This document shows, piece by piece, positions 1 to 13,900 of a DNA stretch of 64,000 bases (its first letter is position 1; each line of letters opens with the position of its first letter). The translations under genes and the position numbers were made by a program. The notes beneath the pieces were generated by a model, which was given only the letters and a program-made list of their open reading frames with translations, was not told the origin of the DNA and made no database searches. The stretch is from assembly GCA_008508345.1 (NCBI GenBank), contig QNGE01000753.1:118753-182752 (forward strand). The letters are read 5' to 3'. Source of the stretch: Paragonimus westermani (taxonomy: Eukaryota; Platyhelminthes; Trematoda; Plagiorchiida; Troglotrematidae).

Positions 1-1633
1 CATCCGTAGTACCACAAATGTTTAAATATAAAGGAAACGCCATAGCATGACTTACACGAACTCCAAATCCACTTGACACTTTTATGCTGGCTTCTTAATT
101 ACAAGGACCTAAGAAAACCATTAGAAATTCACTGCTGAGTCTGTGAACAGCTAGCCCAACGGAGGCCCACCAACCACTTCACCGTACTGGTGGTACATCT
201 CACCACAAAATTTAGAATGCGCTCTACAAGTGCAAACATAAATCAATGGCCTGGGTTTCGCGAGTGGTATTCCAGCATTCAGTGAATTCGCAAAAGGGAT
301 TTACGGTGTCTATCAACCATACTTTCAATCAGGTTAGGATACTCGATAACATTTAAAACAAAAGAATCGCATAGGCCGCGATTAATAAAAGTCTCTTTAA
401 TGAGCTAAACCAGAAAGGGGAGCCATCCAATGAAAGAATGGTACGATGGATTTCGCACGCTTAGAAGTGAACTAAGTGGCATTTATGCTCTGTAAACGTT
501 AGGCAATCCTTAACACGCGACATAACTGTACCAGTAGGATAAGTACCTAAACGTCGAATCCTACCACAATTTAGTGTGCACAGCCTCCAGGATAGGTGGG
601 ATAAGTAGAAACTAAAAAAGAATGACTAAATGGAAGTTATTTCTACGAGAGCACCACTGGCATCGAGTGCAGACCAGTTTTGATAGGATCCTCAACTGCA
701 GGTGAGTAAAATCCTTAGTGTCTCATTCAGAAGGTTAGCAGTGCCTGATGAGATCAAGCTCGCAAGTGAGAACCATCATCCTTTAAACACACGTTGATCA
801 CTTGGCTACCGTTTTCAACCTAATCCAAAACGGGCGAAATACTCAAGCAGTGAATTGGTACTTGTGAACAACCCCGAGCCAACGAATTAAATGTAGTGAG
901 CTTAACAAGCTGGTCAATATGACAAATCTGCCGATACCAAAAAAACGCTGACAAACCATACCACGTCCTGTCCGACTTTTCAATTCCATAGTGCAATAAT
1001 ACCAACGATGATTGAAGCCGGATGGTCTTTGAACATAGTCCGAACGAACATGCTAAGTAGCCCAAACGTACAGATGAACTATGCCCACTGAGGTGTTACG
1101 CACTCTGTCTAGAAATGAAAGGCGGACACCACGCTAAAACTGCAGATGGTGAAGGTAAACAAACGCTATCTGAGACTTAGGTATTCGACTACTACTCTCA
1201 TTAGACCGGCCAATAATACAGCTTATGTGGTCATCCGGCCAAACAAGCTTCTCAACTACTTCTAGCGCGTCGCCAGTTAAAAAAGCAATCCGAATGCACA
1301 AATATTACATCAGTCCAATCAGTTCCAAGCAGCATAATTGTGATGCGGCCCTACTGGCTAAATTAAAATGAACACGCAATCTAAGCTATTATCTTATTTA
1401 GGGAAAACGAACTTACGTACAGCGTTTGGGTACCGTCAAACAAACGGTTTAAACCAAACAAGCAATTATAATTGACTCAAAAGAGAAAAGCTCGCATATG
1501 TGAGTAGTGAATGCATTACTTCACAGTGGAAAGTGACCATTTTGAAAGCACGGATGAAGTCGAAAGTCAAAACTGTATATGCCCTGATCACAACGTACGC
1601 CGATCAATGCTTCAACTGCCAACAGTCACTAAC
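1..1633. other. No recognisable gene (downstream intron of the neurobeachin-like gene)
   Basis: The next neurobeachin exon would be expected on the minus strand, but no VQLSLYTYLS-like segment was found. One 81-codon minus-strand open stretch at 820-1065 has no family resemblance. Confidence 0.5.
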
Positions 1634-1946
1634 CTCGATCGGGGCTCGAATCCACAGGTCCGGATTGCAGAATACGTAACCGTGTAAATGGCGCAGCATC
1701 GTGAACACGAATGATGAATGCATGCGCACACCGGGGTTGAAAGTGCCCGATTTGGCCAAATCAGCCACGGACACCAATTCACGGGCAACCTCAATGAATC
1801 GACTGAGTAGGAGAAGGTTCAAATTCTTAGCAGACGCCGAGCGTAACGCTGATGCTAGTAGCAGAAGTCCCCTGGTCTGCACCAACTGACGACCCATGGG
1901 TGGCGAAGACCGAGCAAGAGTGAACAACAAGTCCAGCAAGATAACG
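1634..1946 (-). CDS. NBEA-like: Neurobeachin-like exon h (DUF4704 region)
   Basis: This exon has 1 nt plus 104 codons. SSPPMGRQLVQTRGLLLLAS corresponds to the family's mid-helix block ending ..GGKGFLVIGYLLEKSS, and LRHLHGYVFCNPDLWIRAPIE to ..KQLCDHILFNPAIWIHTPAK. A Ser/Phe-rich loop of roughly 15 residues is longer than in vertebrates; I found no internal GT-AG pair there that would remove it. The acceptor is gttgcgtag and the donor gttagt. The next exon (VQLSLYTYLS-type) was not found below position 1634. Confidence 0.9.
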
Positions 1947-4900
1947 CTACGCAACACCCCAATAAGAAAAACGGAGTTTTGGGTTAGACGATTGGTGGAA
2001 GTGCATCAATCAAACTGTCTCTAATGGTTCAACCAAATAAGTCCAACATAGGAACAGACAATACTTTGAAGTTTATCCATGTGGAATTTGAAGACGTGAA
2101 AAATTATTATCTGACCCTACTTCTGCTTACTTTAGTCGACATTCGTTTGAGCAAACAATTCGGGTGACTAACCGGTCACTTGATAAACATAATATAGTGC
2201 ATATACAATACTAAATGTGGCACGTAAACTTACCAGTGCATATGAGGAAGTAGTATCATGTTTTATTGACGAGGCGCCTAGACTGTGTCCGTAAACTAGC
2301 CAATGTACTTGCGAACAGCTCAGTCGATTTCATCTGCTTGTACTGAGATTGGTATTACATCCTCAAAGCATGTAACATGCGCAACAAGACTTGTGAACTG
2401 AGTGCTTTGAAGTAGCCCGCATCAAGGTATGGTCATTCCAGCATCAAACTCAAGGTCAGTGTGGCGTTCGAGATCCATGTCACCTAGTTATTTAGTGTTT
2501 CGGAAATAAATATGGTCGATGACAGTCAAACCCTTGGCGTTCTCCCCTTATGGCGGTTACACGTAAGAAAGTAAAGATGCTACATGCGTACAACAGCATT
2601 ACACATTGAATGACAGCGAGAATTATATGCAACGTCCTGACTGAGGATGTAACAGGCCACAGAAAAACGACTGAAACCCATGTGCGTACTAGATGAAAAG
2701 CACGCGAAAGTCGTGCCAGCCAAAAACTCGAAATCGAATACAAAATCCAAGTATTGCCTGAAATACTCCCCCAAATGGGCCTTCGCAATGCCCAAACCAG
2801 ACAAATAATGTAATGACGTTCAAGCTAAACCGTAACTTGCAACCTAGTAGCCTGATTGTTCGCCTGTTGGGCGGATGGTTAAATAAGCTTGTAATCAGCT
2901 CCAATTCCAGGCAAGCGTGAGCAATAGAGTAAAATACATGAAAATAAAATCAGGAAAATCCCGGAAGGTATCCATGGTGTTCACTCTCAATATTACTTTA
3001 AAAACTATCGTGGTTTACGCACCACACACTAACCTGATACTGAGCATATTGGTACATATGCACGTTATATTGAATAGGAACTGCTTGTCAACGGACTTCG
3101 CAATTAAGTCATCAAATAACTCTCAGTTGGAGATCGAATGTGGTTAAATACTATTTTCCTCTATTCACGCAAAAGTGCATTTGAGGCCTCAGCAAATGAA
3201 TGTTGCACAGATGCATTACGTTAGATGCACACTAGACTACCAAGTAAAGAGGAATTCTGTAATCGGTAGCGGATCCTGGTAAGGGAACAAAAAATAGACT
3301 ATGAATCGATAATTATCAAAATTATTTGAACGAAGAATGTAAAACCTACAACTCACGCAATGGATTCTTCATCATGACTTGCAGAGTCCGTGGTACACAC
3401 CATGGGCACCAAAGCGGCCGATGGGCATACACCTTGTGAACCTTCGATGTCTGTGGTTGAAATCGGACAATCTAATCGCTCAAACAAAGGGTACAAAACT
3501 TGTATGCCACCAAGACAGTGTAGCGCTCCGGTAACAGATGTTCTGTGAACGGATTTAACCTCCTGGAAATGGAAAACAATAACTTGTGAACAAACTTCGT
3601 AGGTGCAACATAGTCGAGAGCAAAATATCCAGTACAAGTCAAAATATGCAATAAAAAGCTCGAAAATTAGGAAGTAATTTCTTATCATTTACGTTACATT
3701 TACGTTACACTGTAATCCAATGTACCTAAGAGGGGTTTAATCCTATTGTATTCTACCGGTTCATAAGAGAAAATATGCATACAGAATGCAGTGATATCAC
3801 TGTCTAAAGTTAAGACATCGGACACAAATTCAGAAGTTTACAAAGCTTCAGGTCATACGCGCAGACAAGTGTCGGACATCCCTTAGACTACAACAAGAGC
3901 AACAGCCAAACTCACAGGCATTGATGATGCCACTTACTTGGGCAATGAAACGCTAGTAACCTACGTTCTAGGCACAGATAACAACGAGATACGTGCGCCC
4001 CGAACAAAGCTCGATAGAGCAAACATTGATCAGCCCATTATCTTATCCAATCACCAATCACATCAAGTGAATGGAAAGGTGTCGGCGATCTGACCTTCTA
4101 AAGTTCACATTGATAGTAACGAACAATGGGAGTTACTCCGATACTCACACGAAAGGCGTGTACAACATTATCACCAATCACCCTGCATGCACCAGAACTG
4201 ATTTGCGTACACACGGTCAAAGTAATATTTGTCCTCGATGTGCCGTCAGAGTCTATTGAATACTCCGAGGAGGCAGAGGCCATATTTAGGGGCATAGTAT
4301 ACATCACATGAGAGTATACCACGCACAATTGTCTCCCTTCATCAGCTGGCCATCCGCCGACCTCGGATTCTCGTGCATAACGCGGAGAGGACGACCAATT
4401 CGCATACAATCCGTGTAAGCTTAGACAGTTTCGGTCGCACTTCACAATAACTATGGGACCAGAAATGTTTTTTTCACGAAAACTAAAAACAATAGGTGCT
4501 GATGTCCTGAATTCAACCAACGCACACTTTATTCATTACGCCAGATGTCAATTCTTGTATGAATCCCCCTGCGGTAAGTAGGACAGCTGAGTACGTCAGC
4601 GGCAGTGTGTCTAAGTCCCGACAAAAACAGTGTGTATGTGGAGTACAGCTGCTAAGCATACAAGATCGTCCGATGAACAAACAAACACACAGCACTGCCA
4701 AAGAGTAGAATGGCCGTTAGTGAAAACCATACTTTCTTTTTTTAGTAGATAAGTTATTTAACAACGATACTATGAGGCGCGTGCCACCCCGCCCAAAAAG
4801 ACACCGCCCGCTCCAATGGAGACACACGAAACCCCGGAGTTTGGAATGACGCACGAAACCTCCAAAATGGCTGGTGCGTACTGGCAGTTCCATTTCACTG

Positions 4901-7900
4901 TTTTGTGAAACGGGTCCAGTGAGGTTCCCCAATCTCATTATCGACGTGTACACATCAACAGGTTTCTGTCCGTTTAACGTTTTGCTGAAATCTGCTTGTA
5001 CTATGACTCAGGAAGAAGACCAAGATGCAGGTTCACAGCACCTATTTACACAGTTAACAACACGAATTTGAGAGGGAAGCGAGGCATATTAAATTATTTT
5101 CTGGTAAAGCTTATGTTAGTATCAGTGATAAACAATGCACGTCGATAAAAGTGACAGAATGCTGGCGGAGTACAAGTGATCGGCATATAGACGATCAAAT
5201 ATCGCACTACCTGAGCCACAAAGTCCCAGTGATGCGAAAGGTAAAATCGGTTTTACGCGATTGGATTGAGGAAATATTTGTGCCACACCTCACGAAAACA
5301 CAACTGGTTATGCACTTCGGGTGATTCCACGACCACCGTTACTGGTCAGGCTGGAGTTCTGAGCGTGACGACCGCAGCCGTTGTGGTAGATTAAATTCCT
5401 GTTAACAACAGGCTTTGTGTCGTCCGCTTGGCAGGTTTCATTAAGGCAAAACTTTCAGAAATCTTTTCAGTGTGTCTGCTTATGCGCCAACCGACTGTAG
5501 CGAAGTCGGCGTCAAGGACGTGTTTCATTCGAATCTGGCCGGTCTCATTCGGTCGACACATGATCCTGATGTGGTCACTCTGACCGGGGACATGAACACC
5601 CAGGTCGGTTGCCTCGTTGAGGCCTAGTCCCGTTTGGGTGGTAGGTTTGCGATAACATAACATCACTCGAATAATCGTGGGGTGGCTGTCGCAACTGTAC
5701 AACGAGCGTGCGCCTGTTTTAGTCAGCATCACTGTTAGACATCGAACGCGACACCGTTACACTTGGTACAACCGTTCACCGAACGAGGCCTAGTCTCAGA
5801 CAGAACACATAGGTGTTAGTTATAGGTGGCGGGGTTCTTTTCGGTACTGTTACTGTTCTTGTTGGAGCACATACCTGCATTCGAATCATGCGTTGGTACG
5901 TCGGCGTTTTGTTCCCACTTTTACTGGACAACAACACCAACGACCACAACGGTTGGTTGTTGAGAAACTGGCTATACTGTTGGTAAAACGCAAGCACCAA
6001 ACCAGCTTAGAAATCAGGCTTAGCAGTTCTCACTCCGAAGATCCTAAGAGCTACTAGACCCAAATTCCACAAAGCATTCATGAAGCAAGAACTGTACCAT
6101 GCAACACGGGAGTTCGCGGACTAGACAAACACTGGATCTCGGAGAAATCCCTAGAGTTGTTAAAAGCTAAACGGACTATTCCTTCTGACAGTTCATATGA
6201 CCAGTTTAGGAGAGGTATCAGTAGGAAGATGAAACGTAGCCTAAACACTGGTCGTGACGGAAATAAGGGAAATGGAAACCGCTTTTGCTTCACGGAACAT
6301 CGGCATTCTCTTCAAGTTTATCCGTGCTACTGGTCCCAGGCGACCGGCCGTCAGTGAAGTTATCAGCGAGACAGATGGGACACTCATCCACAATAAGTCC
6401 AGAAGGTCAGGGCGGTGGACGGAATATGTCGAGCGTCGATTTAGCTGCCCTACTGCTTTTACTGCGTTGTCACCACGAACTTGTAATGCATCCACCTGGT
6501 CGGTATATGTAGAACCACCCAATGAGACTGCGGTCTGCAATTACATTTCGGCTCTCAAACGTAATAGGGCTGCTCTGATCCAGATGATCTCGTGCCGCCA
6601 CTTTTCAAAAAAGTTGGGGAGGCGTTAGTAGAGGCTTTGACTCAGTTGTTCCAACGTGTGTGGACTATGGAGACCACACCTCCGTGTTGGGTTCATTCGA
6701 TAACAGTTCCCATATTGGAGAAATGAGTTCGGGTTTCTTGTGAAAACCATGGAAGAATTAGTTTGCCTCCAGTCATTTCTAGGGCTCTGGCATCCAATAT
6801 ACACCGTCGACTCACTGCAGTTCGGGAGGTAAACATTAGGAAGGAACAGATAGAGTTTGGCGTTGAGCGGGGATGTAGAGATCACAGTTTTACTCCTCGT
6901 CAACTTCTGGAGTAGCGTCATGGGTACCACCTGCCAACACTTGCCGTATTTGTCAACTGTGAAGGTACGTTCGCTTTGACGGATCGATCAACATTTTTGG
7001 ATTCGCTTAAACGCAAGGCTGTCTAATTCCACCGTTTTCGTTTAATTTCGTCACGGACGAAGTAATTGAAGACTGTCTCCGGCGCTCACAGGATGTCGGC
7101 GTGCACCTCCTACCTGGTGGAAGACTGACTGATCTTGATTATGTTGACGAGAAGGTGTTCCTGTCTGACAACTTTCAAGTATCACATCCGATGCTAGACG
7201 CTGTCGCATCCTGCCAAGTACATCGGAATTCGCGTTGCAGCGTCAAAATTCAAAGTGCTTCTGCAAAATTGCTGTGATTACGTAGATCTTATGTGAGATG
7301 GTGAATTCATGTAGATTGTTGACGGTTTGTATACCTGGGAAGCTGCAACAGCGGTAGTCGTGGGTGTGTAGGTAATGAAACAGATACGCGTGTCTCCAAG
7401 GCTATGGTGGTGTTTTCTAATCTGGCGCACTTATGGCGACAAGGAGGGCTGTATTACTGTACGGCAGCGAAACCTAGCCGCTCAGGATAGACGACTTGAA
7501 CCGTGTTCAAGCATTTGACCACCGATTTCTGCGTTCATTTGCTCGTATCGAGTGGCACCAACGAGTGAGCATCGAAGAGGACAACAATGGGGTTGTTTGG
7601 CACTGATTGTCAAACGAATTCTTTTGTCCCCTCCTTACATATGCACAGACTTAGATGGTTAGGTCATGTGTTTGGGATGTCAGCTAGTCAGTCGTGTGTC
7701 ACTCTGTGGCGATGCTGCATCCGACTGGCGGAATGTGTGAGGTGGTCAGATGATGACGTGTGTGGAGAGATGAAATAGTTCCCGAAGTGAATGATTACTG
7801 TAGGTCTGGTTCGTCTCGCGCGTTGGGGCCCTCGCGAATCACTGGGACGGTTGCTGGAGACGTTAGGTAAGATGGCGGCTAATCGGGCTCAGTGGCATGA

Positions 7901-10900
7901 ATGTTTTCGTTGTTTGGTCGAGTTTTTTGTGTAGTGAGTGCATTTAATGACGCGGAGCAGTGGAATTCGTAAGAAAGCTGTCTTGCTTACTTTCACCCAC
8001 AGCTCGGTTGTTTGTTTGCAAGGTGTAAGCATGGTGTAGGAGTGTGAAGGAGGACGTACAGATGTAGCTACCTATAGCAATTAGATTCTCTCCCCTTCCC
8101 TTCCTTTTTCTTCTTTCAGGCTGTTCAGGGTTTTTCTTCACGGCTTTGTGGAAGTTAAACAACAGTGAGAACCACTGATGTGTTGCTACAGAGATGGAGT
8201 AACCGGCCAAATAACTGTCGGATAGCTCCGACATTGGATGCACCAATACCTGGCACATAGGGTCAACAGGCGAGGTTAACGAAGGTCTAAGGGACAAAGA
8301 TTAGTATGAGATCAATACGGTCAACATCCAGACAACAACAGTTGGTGGATGTCCCCCGGTAGGAGTAGGAGCTGAGAATTTGCTTGATAGTCTGCCTTAC
8401 AATCGTTGATTCTTAAAAACATCTTTTAGGAGCCAGTGGCGCAACGGTCTGTTCGACGGTACAGTGAGGGATTAAACCTAGGCTGAAATCGCAGTAAAGA
8501 AATAAGAAGCGTTTCTAAAGAGAAATACAACAGTGAATACGCAGAACAGATCGTTGAGTATAGACAACTGTTGGACGATCGAACTGCCCTATATTTTGTG
8601 CTTCATTTCTAGTCTATTGCTGCAGATCAGAACGAGTGTATAATCTGGGTATTAGTTTGCTACCTCACGTAGAGCATTGTATTGCCTGCGTTAGTTGCAT
8701 TACGTGCATGCTTTCCGTTCTTACATTGATAGGCGTGTCTTATCATGCACACGAACTAGGCACCAACTCGAAGCAGGAATGGTGGTGTTAACCAACGCTT
8801 GAACTGAAAAACAAAATTCAGTCGTATTGACTAGCACAAAATTACACTGAGCTTACCTAAATGCTAACAAAAAGTAGTAAAAGTTAAGCTCAATGAATGC
8901 AACTAATCCTGTCAAGCAGCTTTCCATCACTTCATCTGATATCGTCGCACTTGAGAGATCAGTGGAAACCGGTATCAGTAAGCCCTTTAAAAACAAGATA
9001 CTTTAGCTAGACTACCGCTATGCAATGGAAGGAGGGAGAAAACGAAACAATGTCAATTCGAAAAGCATACCCCATTCATAATTGCGTGTGAACTGTGTGC
9101 AAACACATCAAGACACTTCGGTGCTCGGTTTAAACACAAGTTCCGATCGCATGCCGAAGGGATGTAGGCAAACATGAGACTGTTGCGAAGGTGACCACCG
9201 CCATAAAGAAGTCTTCGATGCGAATCGGACAAATCGCGCTCACATTCTGTTTCGAAACAGAACTGACCCTGAATCAAGTGCAAGAGACACCACAGAGAGT
9301 AAGCTGCTCAAATATAGGGGAAACAACTATCAAAACAGTGCATAAAACAGCAATAAAAGGCGAACGGTTTTATAATTAAGTCATACATACTTACGTATCT
9401 ACACCCGATTGGCGGAAGGAGAATTTGAAACATAGGACAAGTATTGTTTGATAGTTTACCGTATAGTTCGAAACACGGTAAATGAACTACCAATAAAGGA
9501 TGTAGGACATAGCCAAGCTCGTTATATTTTTCAGGTGCAAATCATAATATTGCTCACACAGAGTAGCTTCAAATAGAAAGTTCCAGTAGTATGCTTTTGC
9601 GAATACACAACAAAAGTTAGTGAAATTACTATGGAGAATTATAGGTTTTATGTGTCGTGGATAAACACTTTCACAAAATGTGATTGCTTTCTACAAAGCC
9701 TACTTAATGAAGAACAAATGACAATATATTGTGATGCAGAAGACTAGGACCGAAGAACAAGGAGAATTCAGTCATCTTTTTCAGGGCCAAACATCAAAAA
9801 CACAAACAGTAAGCGTTTGAATATTGATTACACATAGTCGATGACAAAATCCAGAATAGCACCAATGGATACTCCCTATCGACGTGCAGTCTACCGTCTA
9901 GTGGACTTTCTGATAGTCAGATATTAAGGTGACCGAGTTTAAGCCACTTGGAACGCATTTCCAACTGTTCAACAGGAAACGAGGGTTGCGATGAGAAAAT
10001 TTATGGTCGTGATAGAACACTTTTTGGTGATTCCCGGTAGATAACATCATATGAAAAAGAAGGACGAGAGAAAGCAAGGTGACAAAAGTGAAACCCTTGA
10101 GGCCTGTTATTGACGAACGAGTAATTTCAACCACCAGTTTATAACTGGTGGTTGAATTTATTCGTTCGTAATCACGACTAGACACAGTCGACATAGCTTG
10201 CAACCGCAACAGACAGTTCGGAGCAAACCAGCAGGACTTCATACAACCATCGAACTTCTCAACAGGCACCGTAGGCCGAACACATCATAGCATTCAAACT
10301 TATTATGGAGAGTAATTAAAAACTGGAAGCTTTCAGGTAAAAGATTAACGAAAATGTCCAGTTGACAGGCCATGGGTAAATAGGCTGTCAATCGGCAGAA
10401 AAGTTAAAGGTAGTTAAACGTAAACCAAAATTATTGCCCCTACCATTTCGCACCCACTGGAAACAAACGAAATTTTGAATGGTATCCAGTTAGCTAATTG
10501 TGAAGGGTGCACAAGTTTCCCAGAAAACTGGAACGCTGTCAATTGTGTTCTTAATTCCATCCGTCCTGCTTAAATATAGTGTTAGTATAACGGAGGCTTT
10601 ACTAGTTGCAAAATGTAACTACAGGAAATACGCAAAAATTGATTAGAATAAACGTTATCGGTGCGCTCAAACCTTCAATCAAGGCACATTTCTTTTTAAA
10701 TACCCCTCTGCCACAATTTACAATGTAGAGAACTCATCCACATACATCAGCTAAATGTAGAAAAAATGAACGTAAATATACACACAACCGTAATACCAGC
10801 ACCCCGAATTTAAGAGTGCTGTATCTCGCAACAATCTAACGTGTCATGCAGAAAGGTACTAACAGCTGCAACTGTCAATCGGCGGAATACTGACAACAAC

Positions 10901-13900
10901 ATAAAAAATAGGCGCGGTTCAGTAGGAGTAAACTAAGCGTTGAGTCAGCATTCGACAGTACTTTGAAATGTGCTGTCATGTTAAAGCATTTTGATAACGA
11001 ATGGTAAAAGTGGCCGTCCAAATGAGAACGATAATGAAGATTGTACACTTTGTTGAAGCACTAACTTACTGCTGTATCACAGAGACAATCAAACAGAAGC
11101 GCCGTGCACGAGGGTCATTGATTTCTGAAAGTACAAATGTCCTTACCTGATATTCCACACCAAGTGTGTATATTGCGTCGATTTGTTCCGGTGACAAGGC
11201 TATCGTAAATCCCATCAGATTGGTCAATAGGCCACAAAATGAGGTGCCTCTAGTAGATGTACCCAAACTTCCACCAATCGAACAACGATTAAGAAGCTAT
11301 AACCAAAAAGTTACAAAACAATAAGATGGTTGCCATGGCAGTTGTTGCTGAACTAACAACTAACGAAAACGTGTTGACAAATCTGCAAGACGACTGTGGA
11401 CAAAAACTACCCAATTATCCCTCTGATAAGCCAGTTAACCTACGAAGGATAGACAAATATATCAATATACAAGCCAAACACTTCGCCGAACACATTAAAA
11501 CATATGGATTAAAACGACTTCCTGAACATTGCAAACAATGAACAAATGACAAATCAGTAGAAATAAAACTGACATCAGAGAAACAAATTGCAAAACGGTC
11601 AAGTGAACACATTCTATTCAGTCGCGTGGTGGAATGCTACTATCATAAAACATTGTCAAAAACAAAGACAACATACAAAAAATGTGGTCATTGAGAAAGT
11701 GGGTATAACCGAAAGAATCATGATGTGTGGAATAAACAGAAATAACCTCTGTATGCAATGAAAGCCCTGGGTGACATGCAGCTCAGAAAGCAAACTCTAG
11801 ACAACAACGGGATGCCGGCATGTAAGCAGTGCTACGTCATTTTTTTAGGCAAGCAAAATATGCACGCACAGTCCGTATGCCCGGAAAGTGCTCACCACAC
11901 AAGACGTTATTCATCATGATCAGCGTCTGTTGGAGAGAAGCTAAGAAGTGGTGTTGCCACCTACCACTAAAACACTAACCATTCCGTTGCATAAAGTGTG
12001 AGTGCTGTTTGTCACACGCCTGTTGAAAACACTATCCGAAACGACAGAAAACTCAAAGCAACATGCTCGTTCCTAGAAGACTGACACATCCACAAAATGA
12101 TCTTCCAAATACTCAACCATTCAAGGTTGTCATCACCAGTGTAGCTGGTTCATTTTCGAACACAAAGTAGAGGTATAGAATCTACCACAACAGCGACACA
12201 CATGAATCTATTAGAATCATGGACTAAGAGTTTATGCAATAATCTGGAAAAAGAAGACACAAGACGAATAGATAATACGGCCGCCAACATTGCTGTAGAA
12301 TATACGTTCCACCACTACACTGAACATCCAGTGTCGAACCAAACTATACGTAACGATGCAAATTGCTTTGTGGAAGAGTCAACCCAGCAGATACAGCGGC
12401 AACCGAAACCATATTAATCCACAAGTTCGGCAATACAAATTCCGTTGGTTGATGCAAACAGCTAAGCATTCTGGCCACAACCGAGAATAACATTCCAGAG
12501 GTTGTCGTAAGACATTCTGAGACATTTCTGAAGAATGCAACGAGTTAGGTTGAGCACTAACCATGAAGTGCTTCTTCGATCTTTTATGTGAAACTGTGTA
12601 AACAAACTATGCGTAAACCACGTATAGCTGTACCCAATGATCACTGTAGTTGATGCGTTACGATCAGGAACCAGATAACCAGCTTTCGATGGCTTTATTT
12701 GTGCGATATGCTGAGCCATACCTGAGCCGAACACTTTCAAGCTGCCAAGCACAGTAAATAAACAGCCGATGGATACGAGCCCGGTAGCCTGTAAAGAGAT
12801 CGACATCATCACTATCCAGACATCTAAAACAATAAACATTCAAGTCAGTGGTATACTCTCGGAAGCGACATGCATGTTTATTGGTTTTATATCGACGGCA
12901 AGCGAAATGATGTCCCAGTGACGTGCGTCAAAGAAGACTGATGGAAGATTCAAAATTTCAGTGTATGTAATAATGTATACCAAACACTAGGACGCAAAAA
13001 ATAAACGTCCTTCCGATCTGTTAACAGTCTCAAATCAAAGTGCCCAATCTAGTGGCGTGTCAAAAGATAGTAACTGAGATTCCACCAAAAAACGTGCCGA
13101 TATTTCTCGGGACTCGGCCATTCCCACTCAAAATCGACCAGAGCACTCGGCTCCGCCGTCACCAGAGACCCCAATAAAGAGGCCCATAACTTTAATTACA
13201 TGAAGGGTGACATAGATGAACGGCAATGCTAAGACGCCAAGAGTCGAGTTTGGAAATACAGGGTATGCCTAGCAGCAAAGTGTTGATGTCACTCAGAGCA
13301 GAACTCTGGCTACCCGATTGGAACTTTTGGGCATTGGAAACGCGAATGTTTGATGGCTGCTTTACTATTAGAAACAGCTGGTGAGGAAAAAAAAAGATAA
13401 TTAAACGAAAAATCCCTCAAGTGATGGTATTTAAAAGCGCTTTTTAAACAGCCAGGTTATATTTTCAGCGGATAAGTGTTACATAAAAATCGACGTTCAT
13501 TGGTGCTGTCAGCTAGCTGCTCCACGGTTAGCCAAAATTCGCAGAGTAACAAGACTAACTTGAAACTGAAATACGCACTTCAATCGTATTGTCAAAATAA
13601 ATGCGCTTACTTACTGCATCATATTTGAGCTAGCCAGTGATAAAGGGTAGCTAAGATTACTGCTGATGATGCATTAGACAGCGATCAGCATTATTGTTCA
13701 GTTACTTTATACCAGCTGCGTACAGTTTAAGGCTCGTACGTAGTTGCTACATAAAAAACGTAATGCTTTATATCAGGTCACCATGTGACGTTTAAATCAG
13801 TGGAAAAAAACTAGTAATCGCCCAATCACGTGCTGAAGTCCCAGTTGTCATGACCACACCTGCCAGTACCCAATCCAGCAATCTAACCTGTTGAATTAGA

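Noticed and set aside
4098..4520. 140-codon minus-strand ORF as a neurobeachin exon
   Set aside because: The exons on either side (f and g) join directly in phase and match contiguous family sequence, leaving nothing for it to encode.
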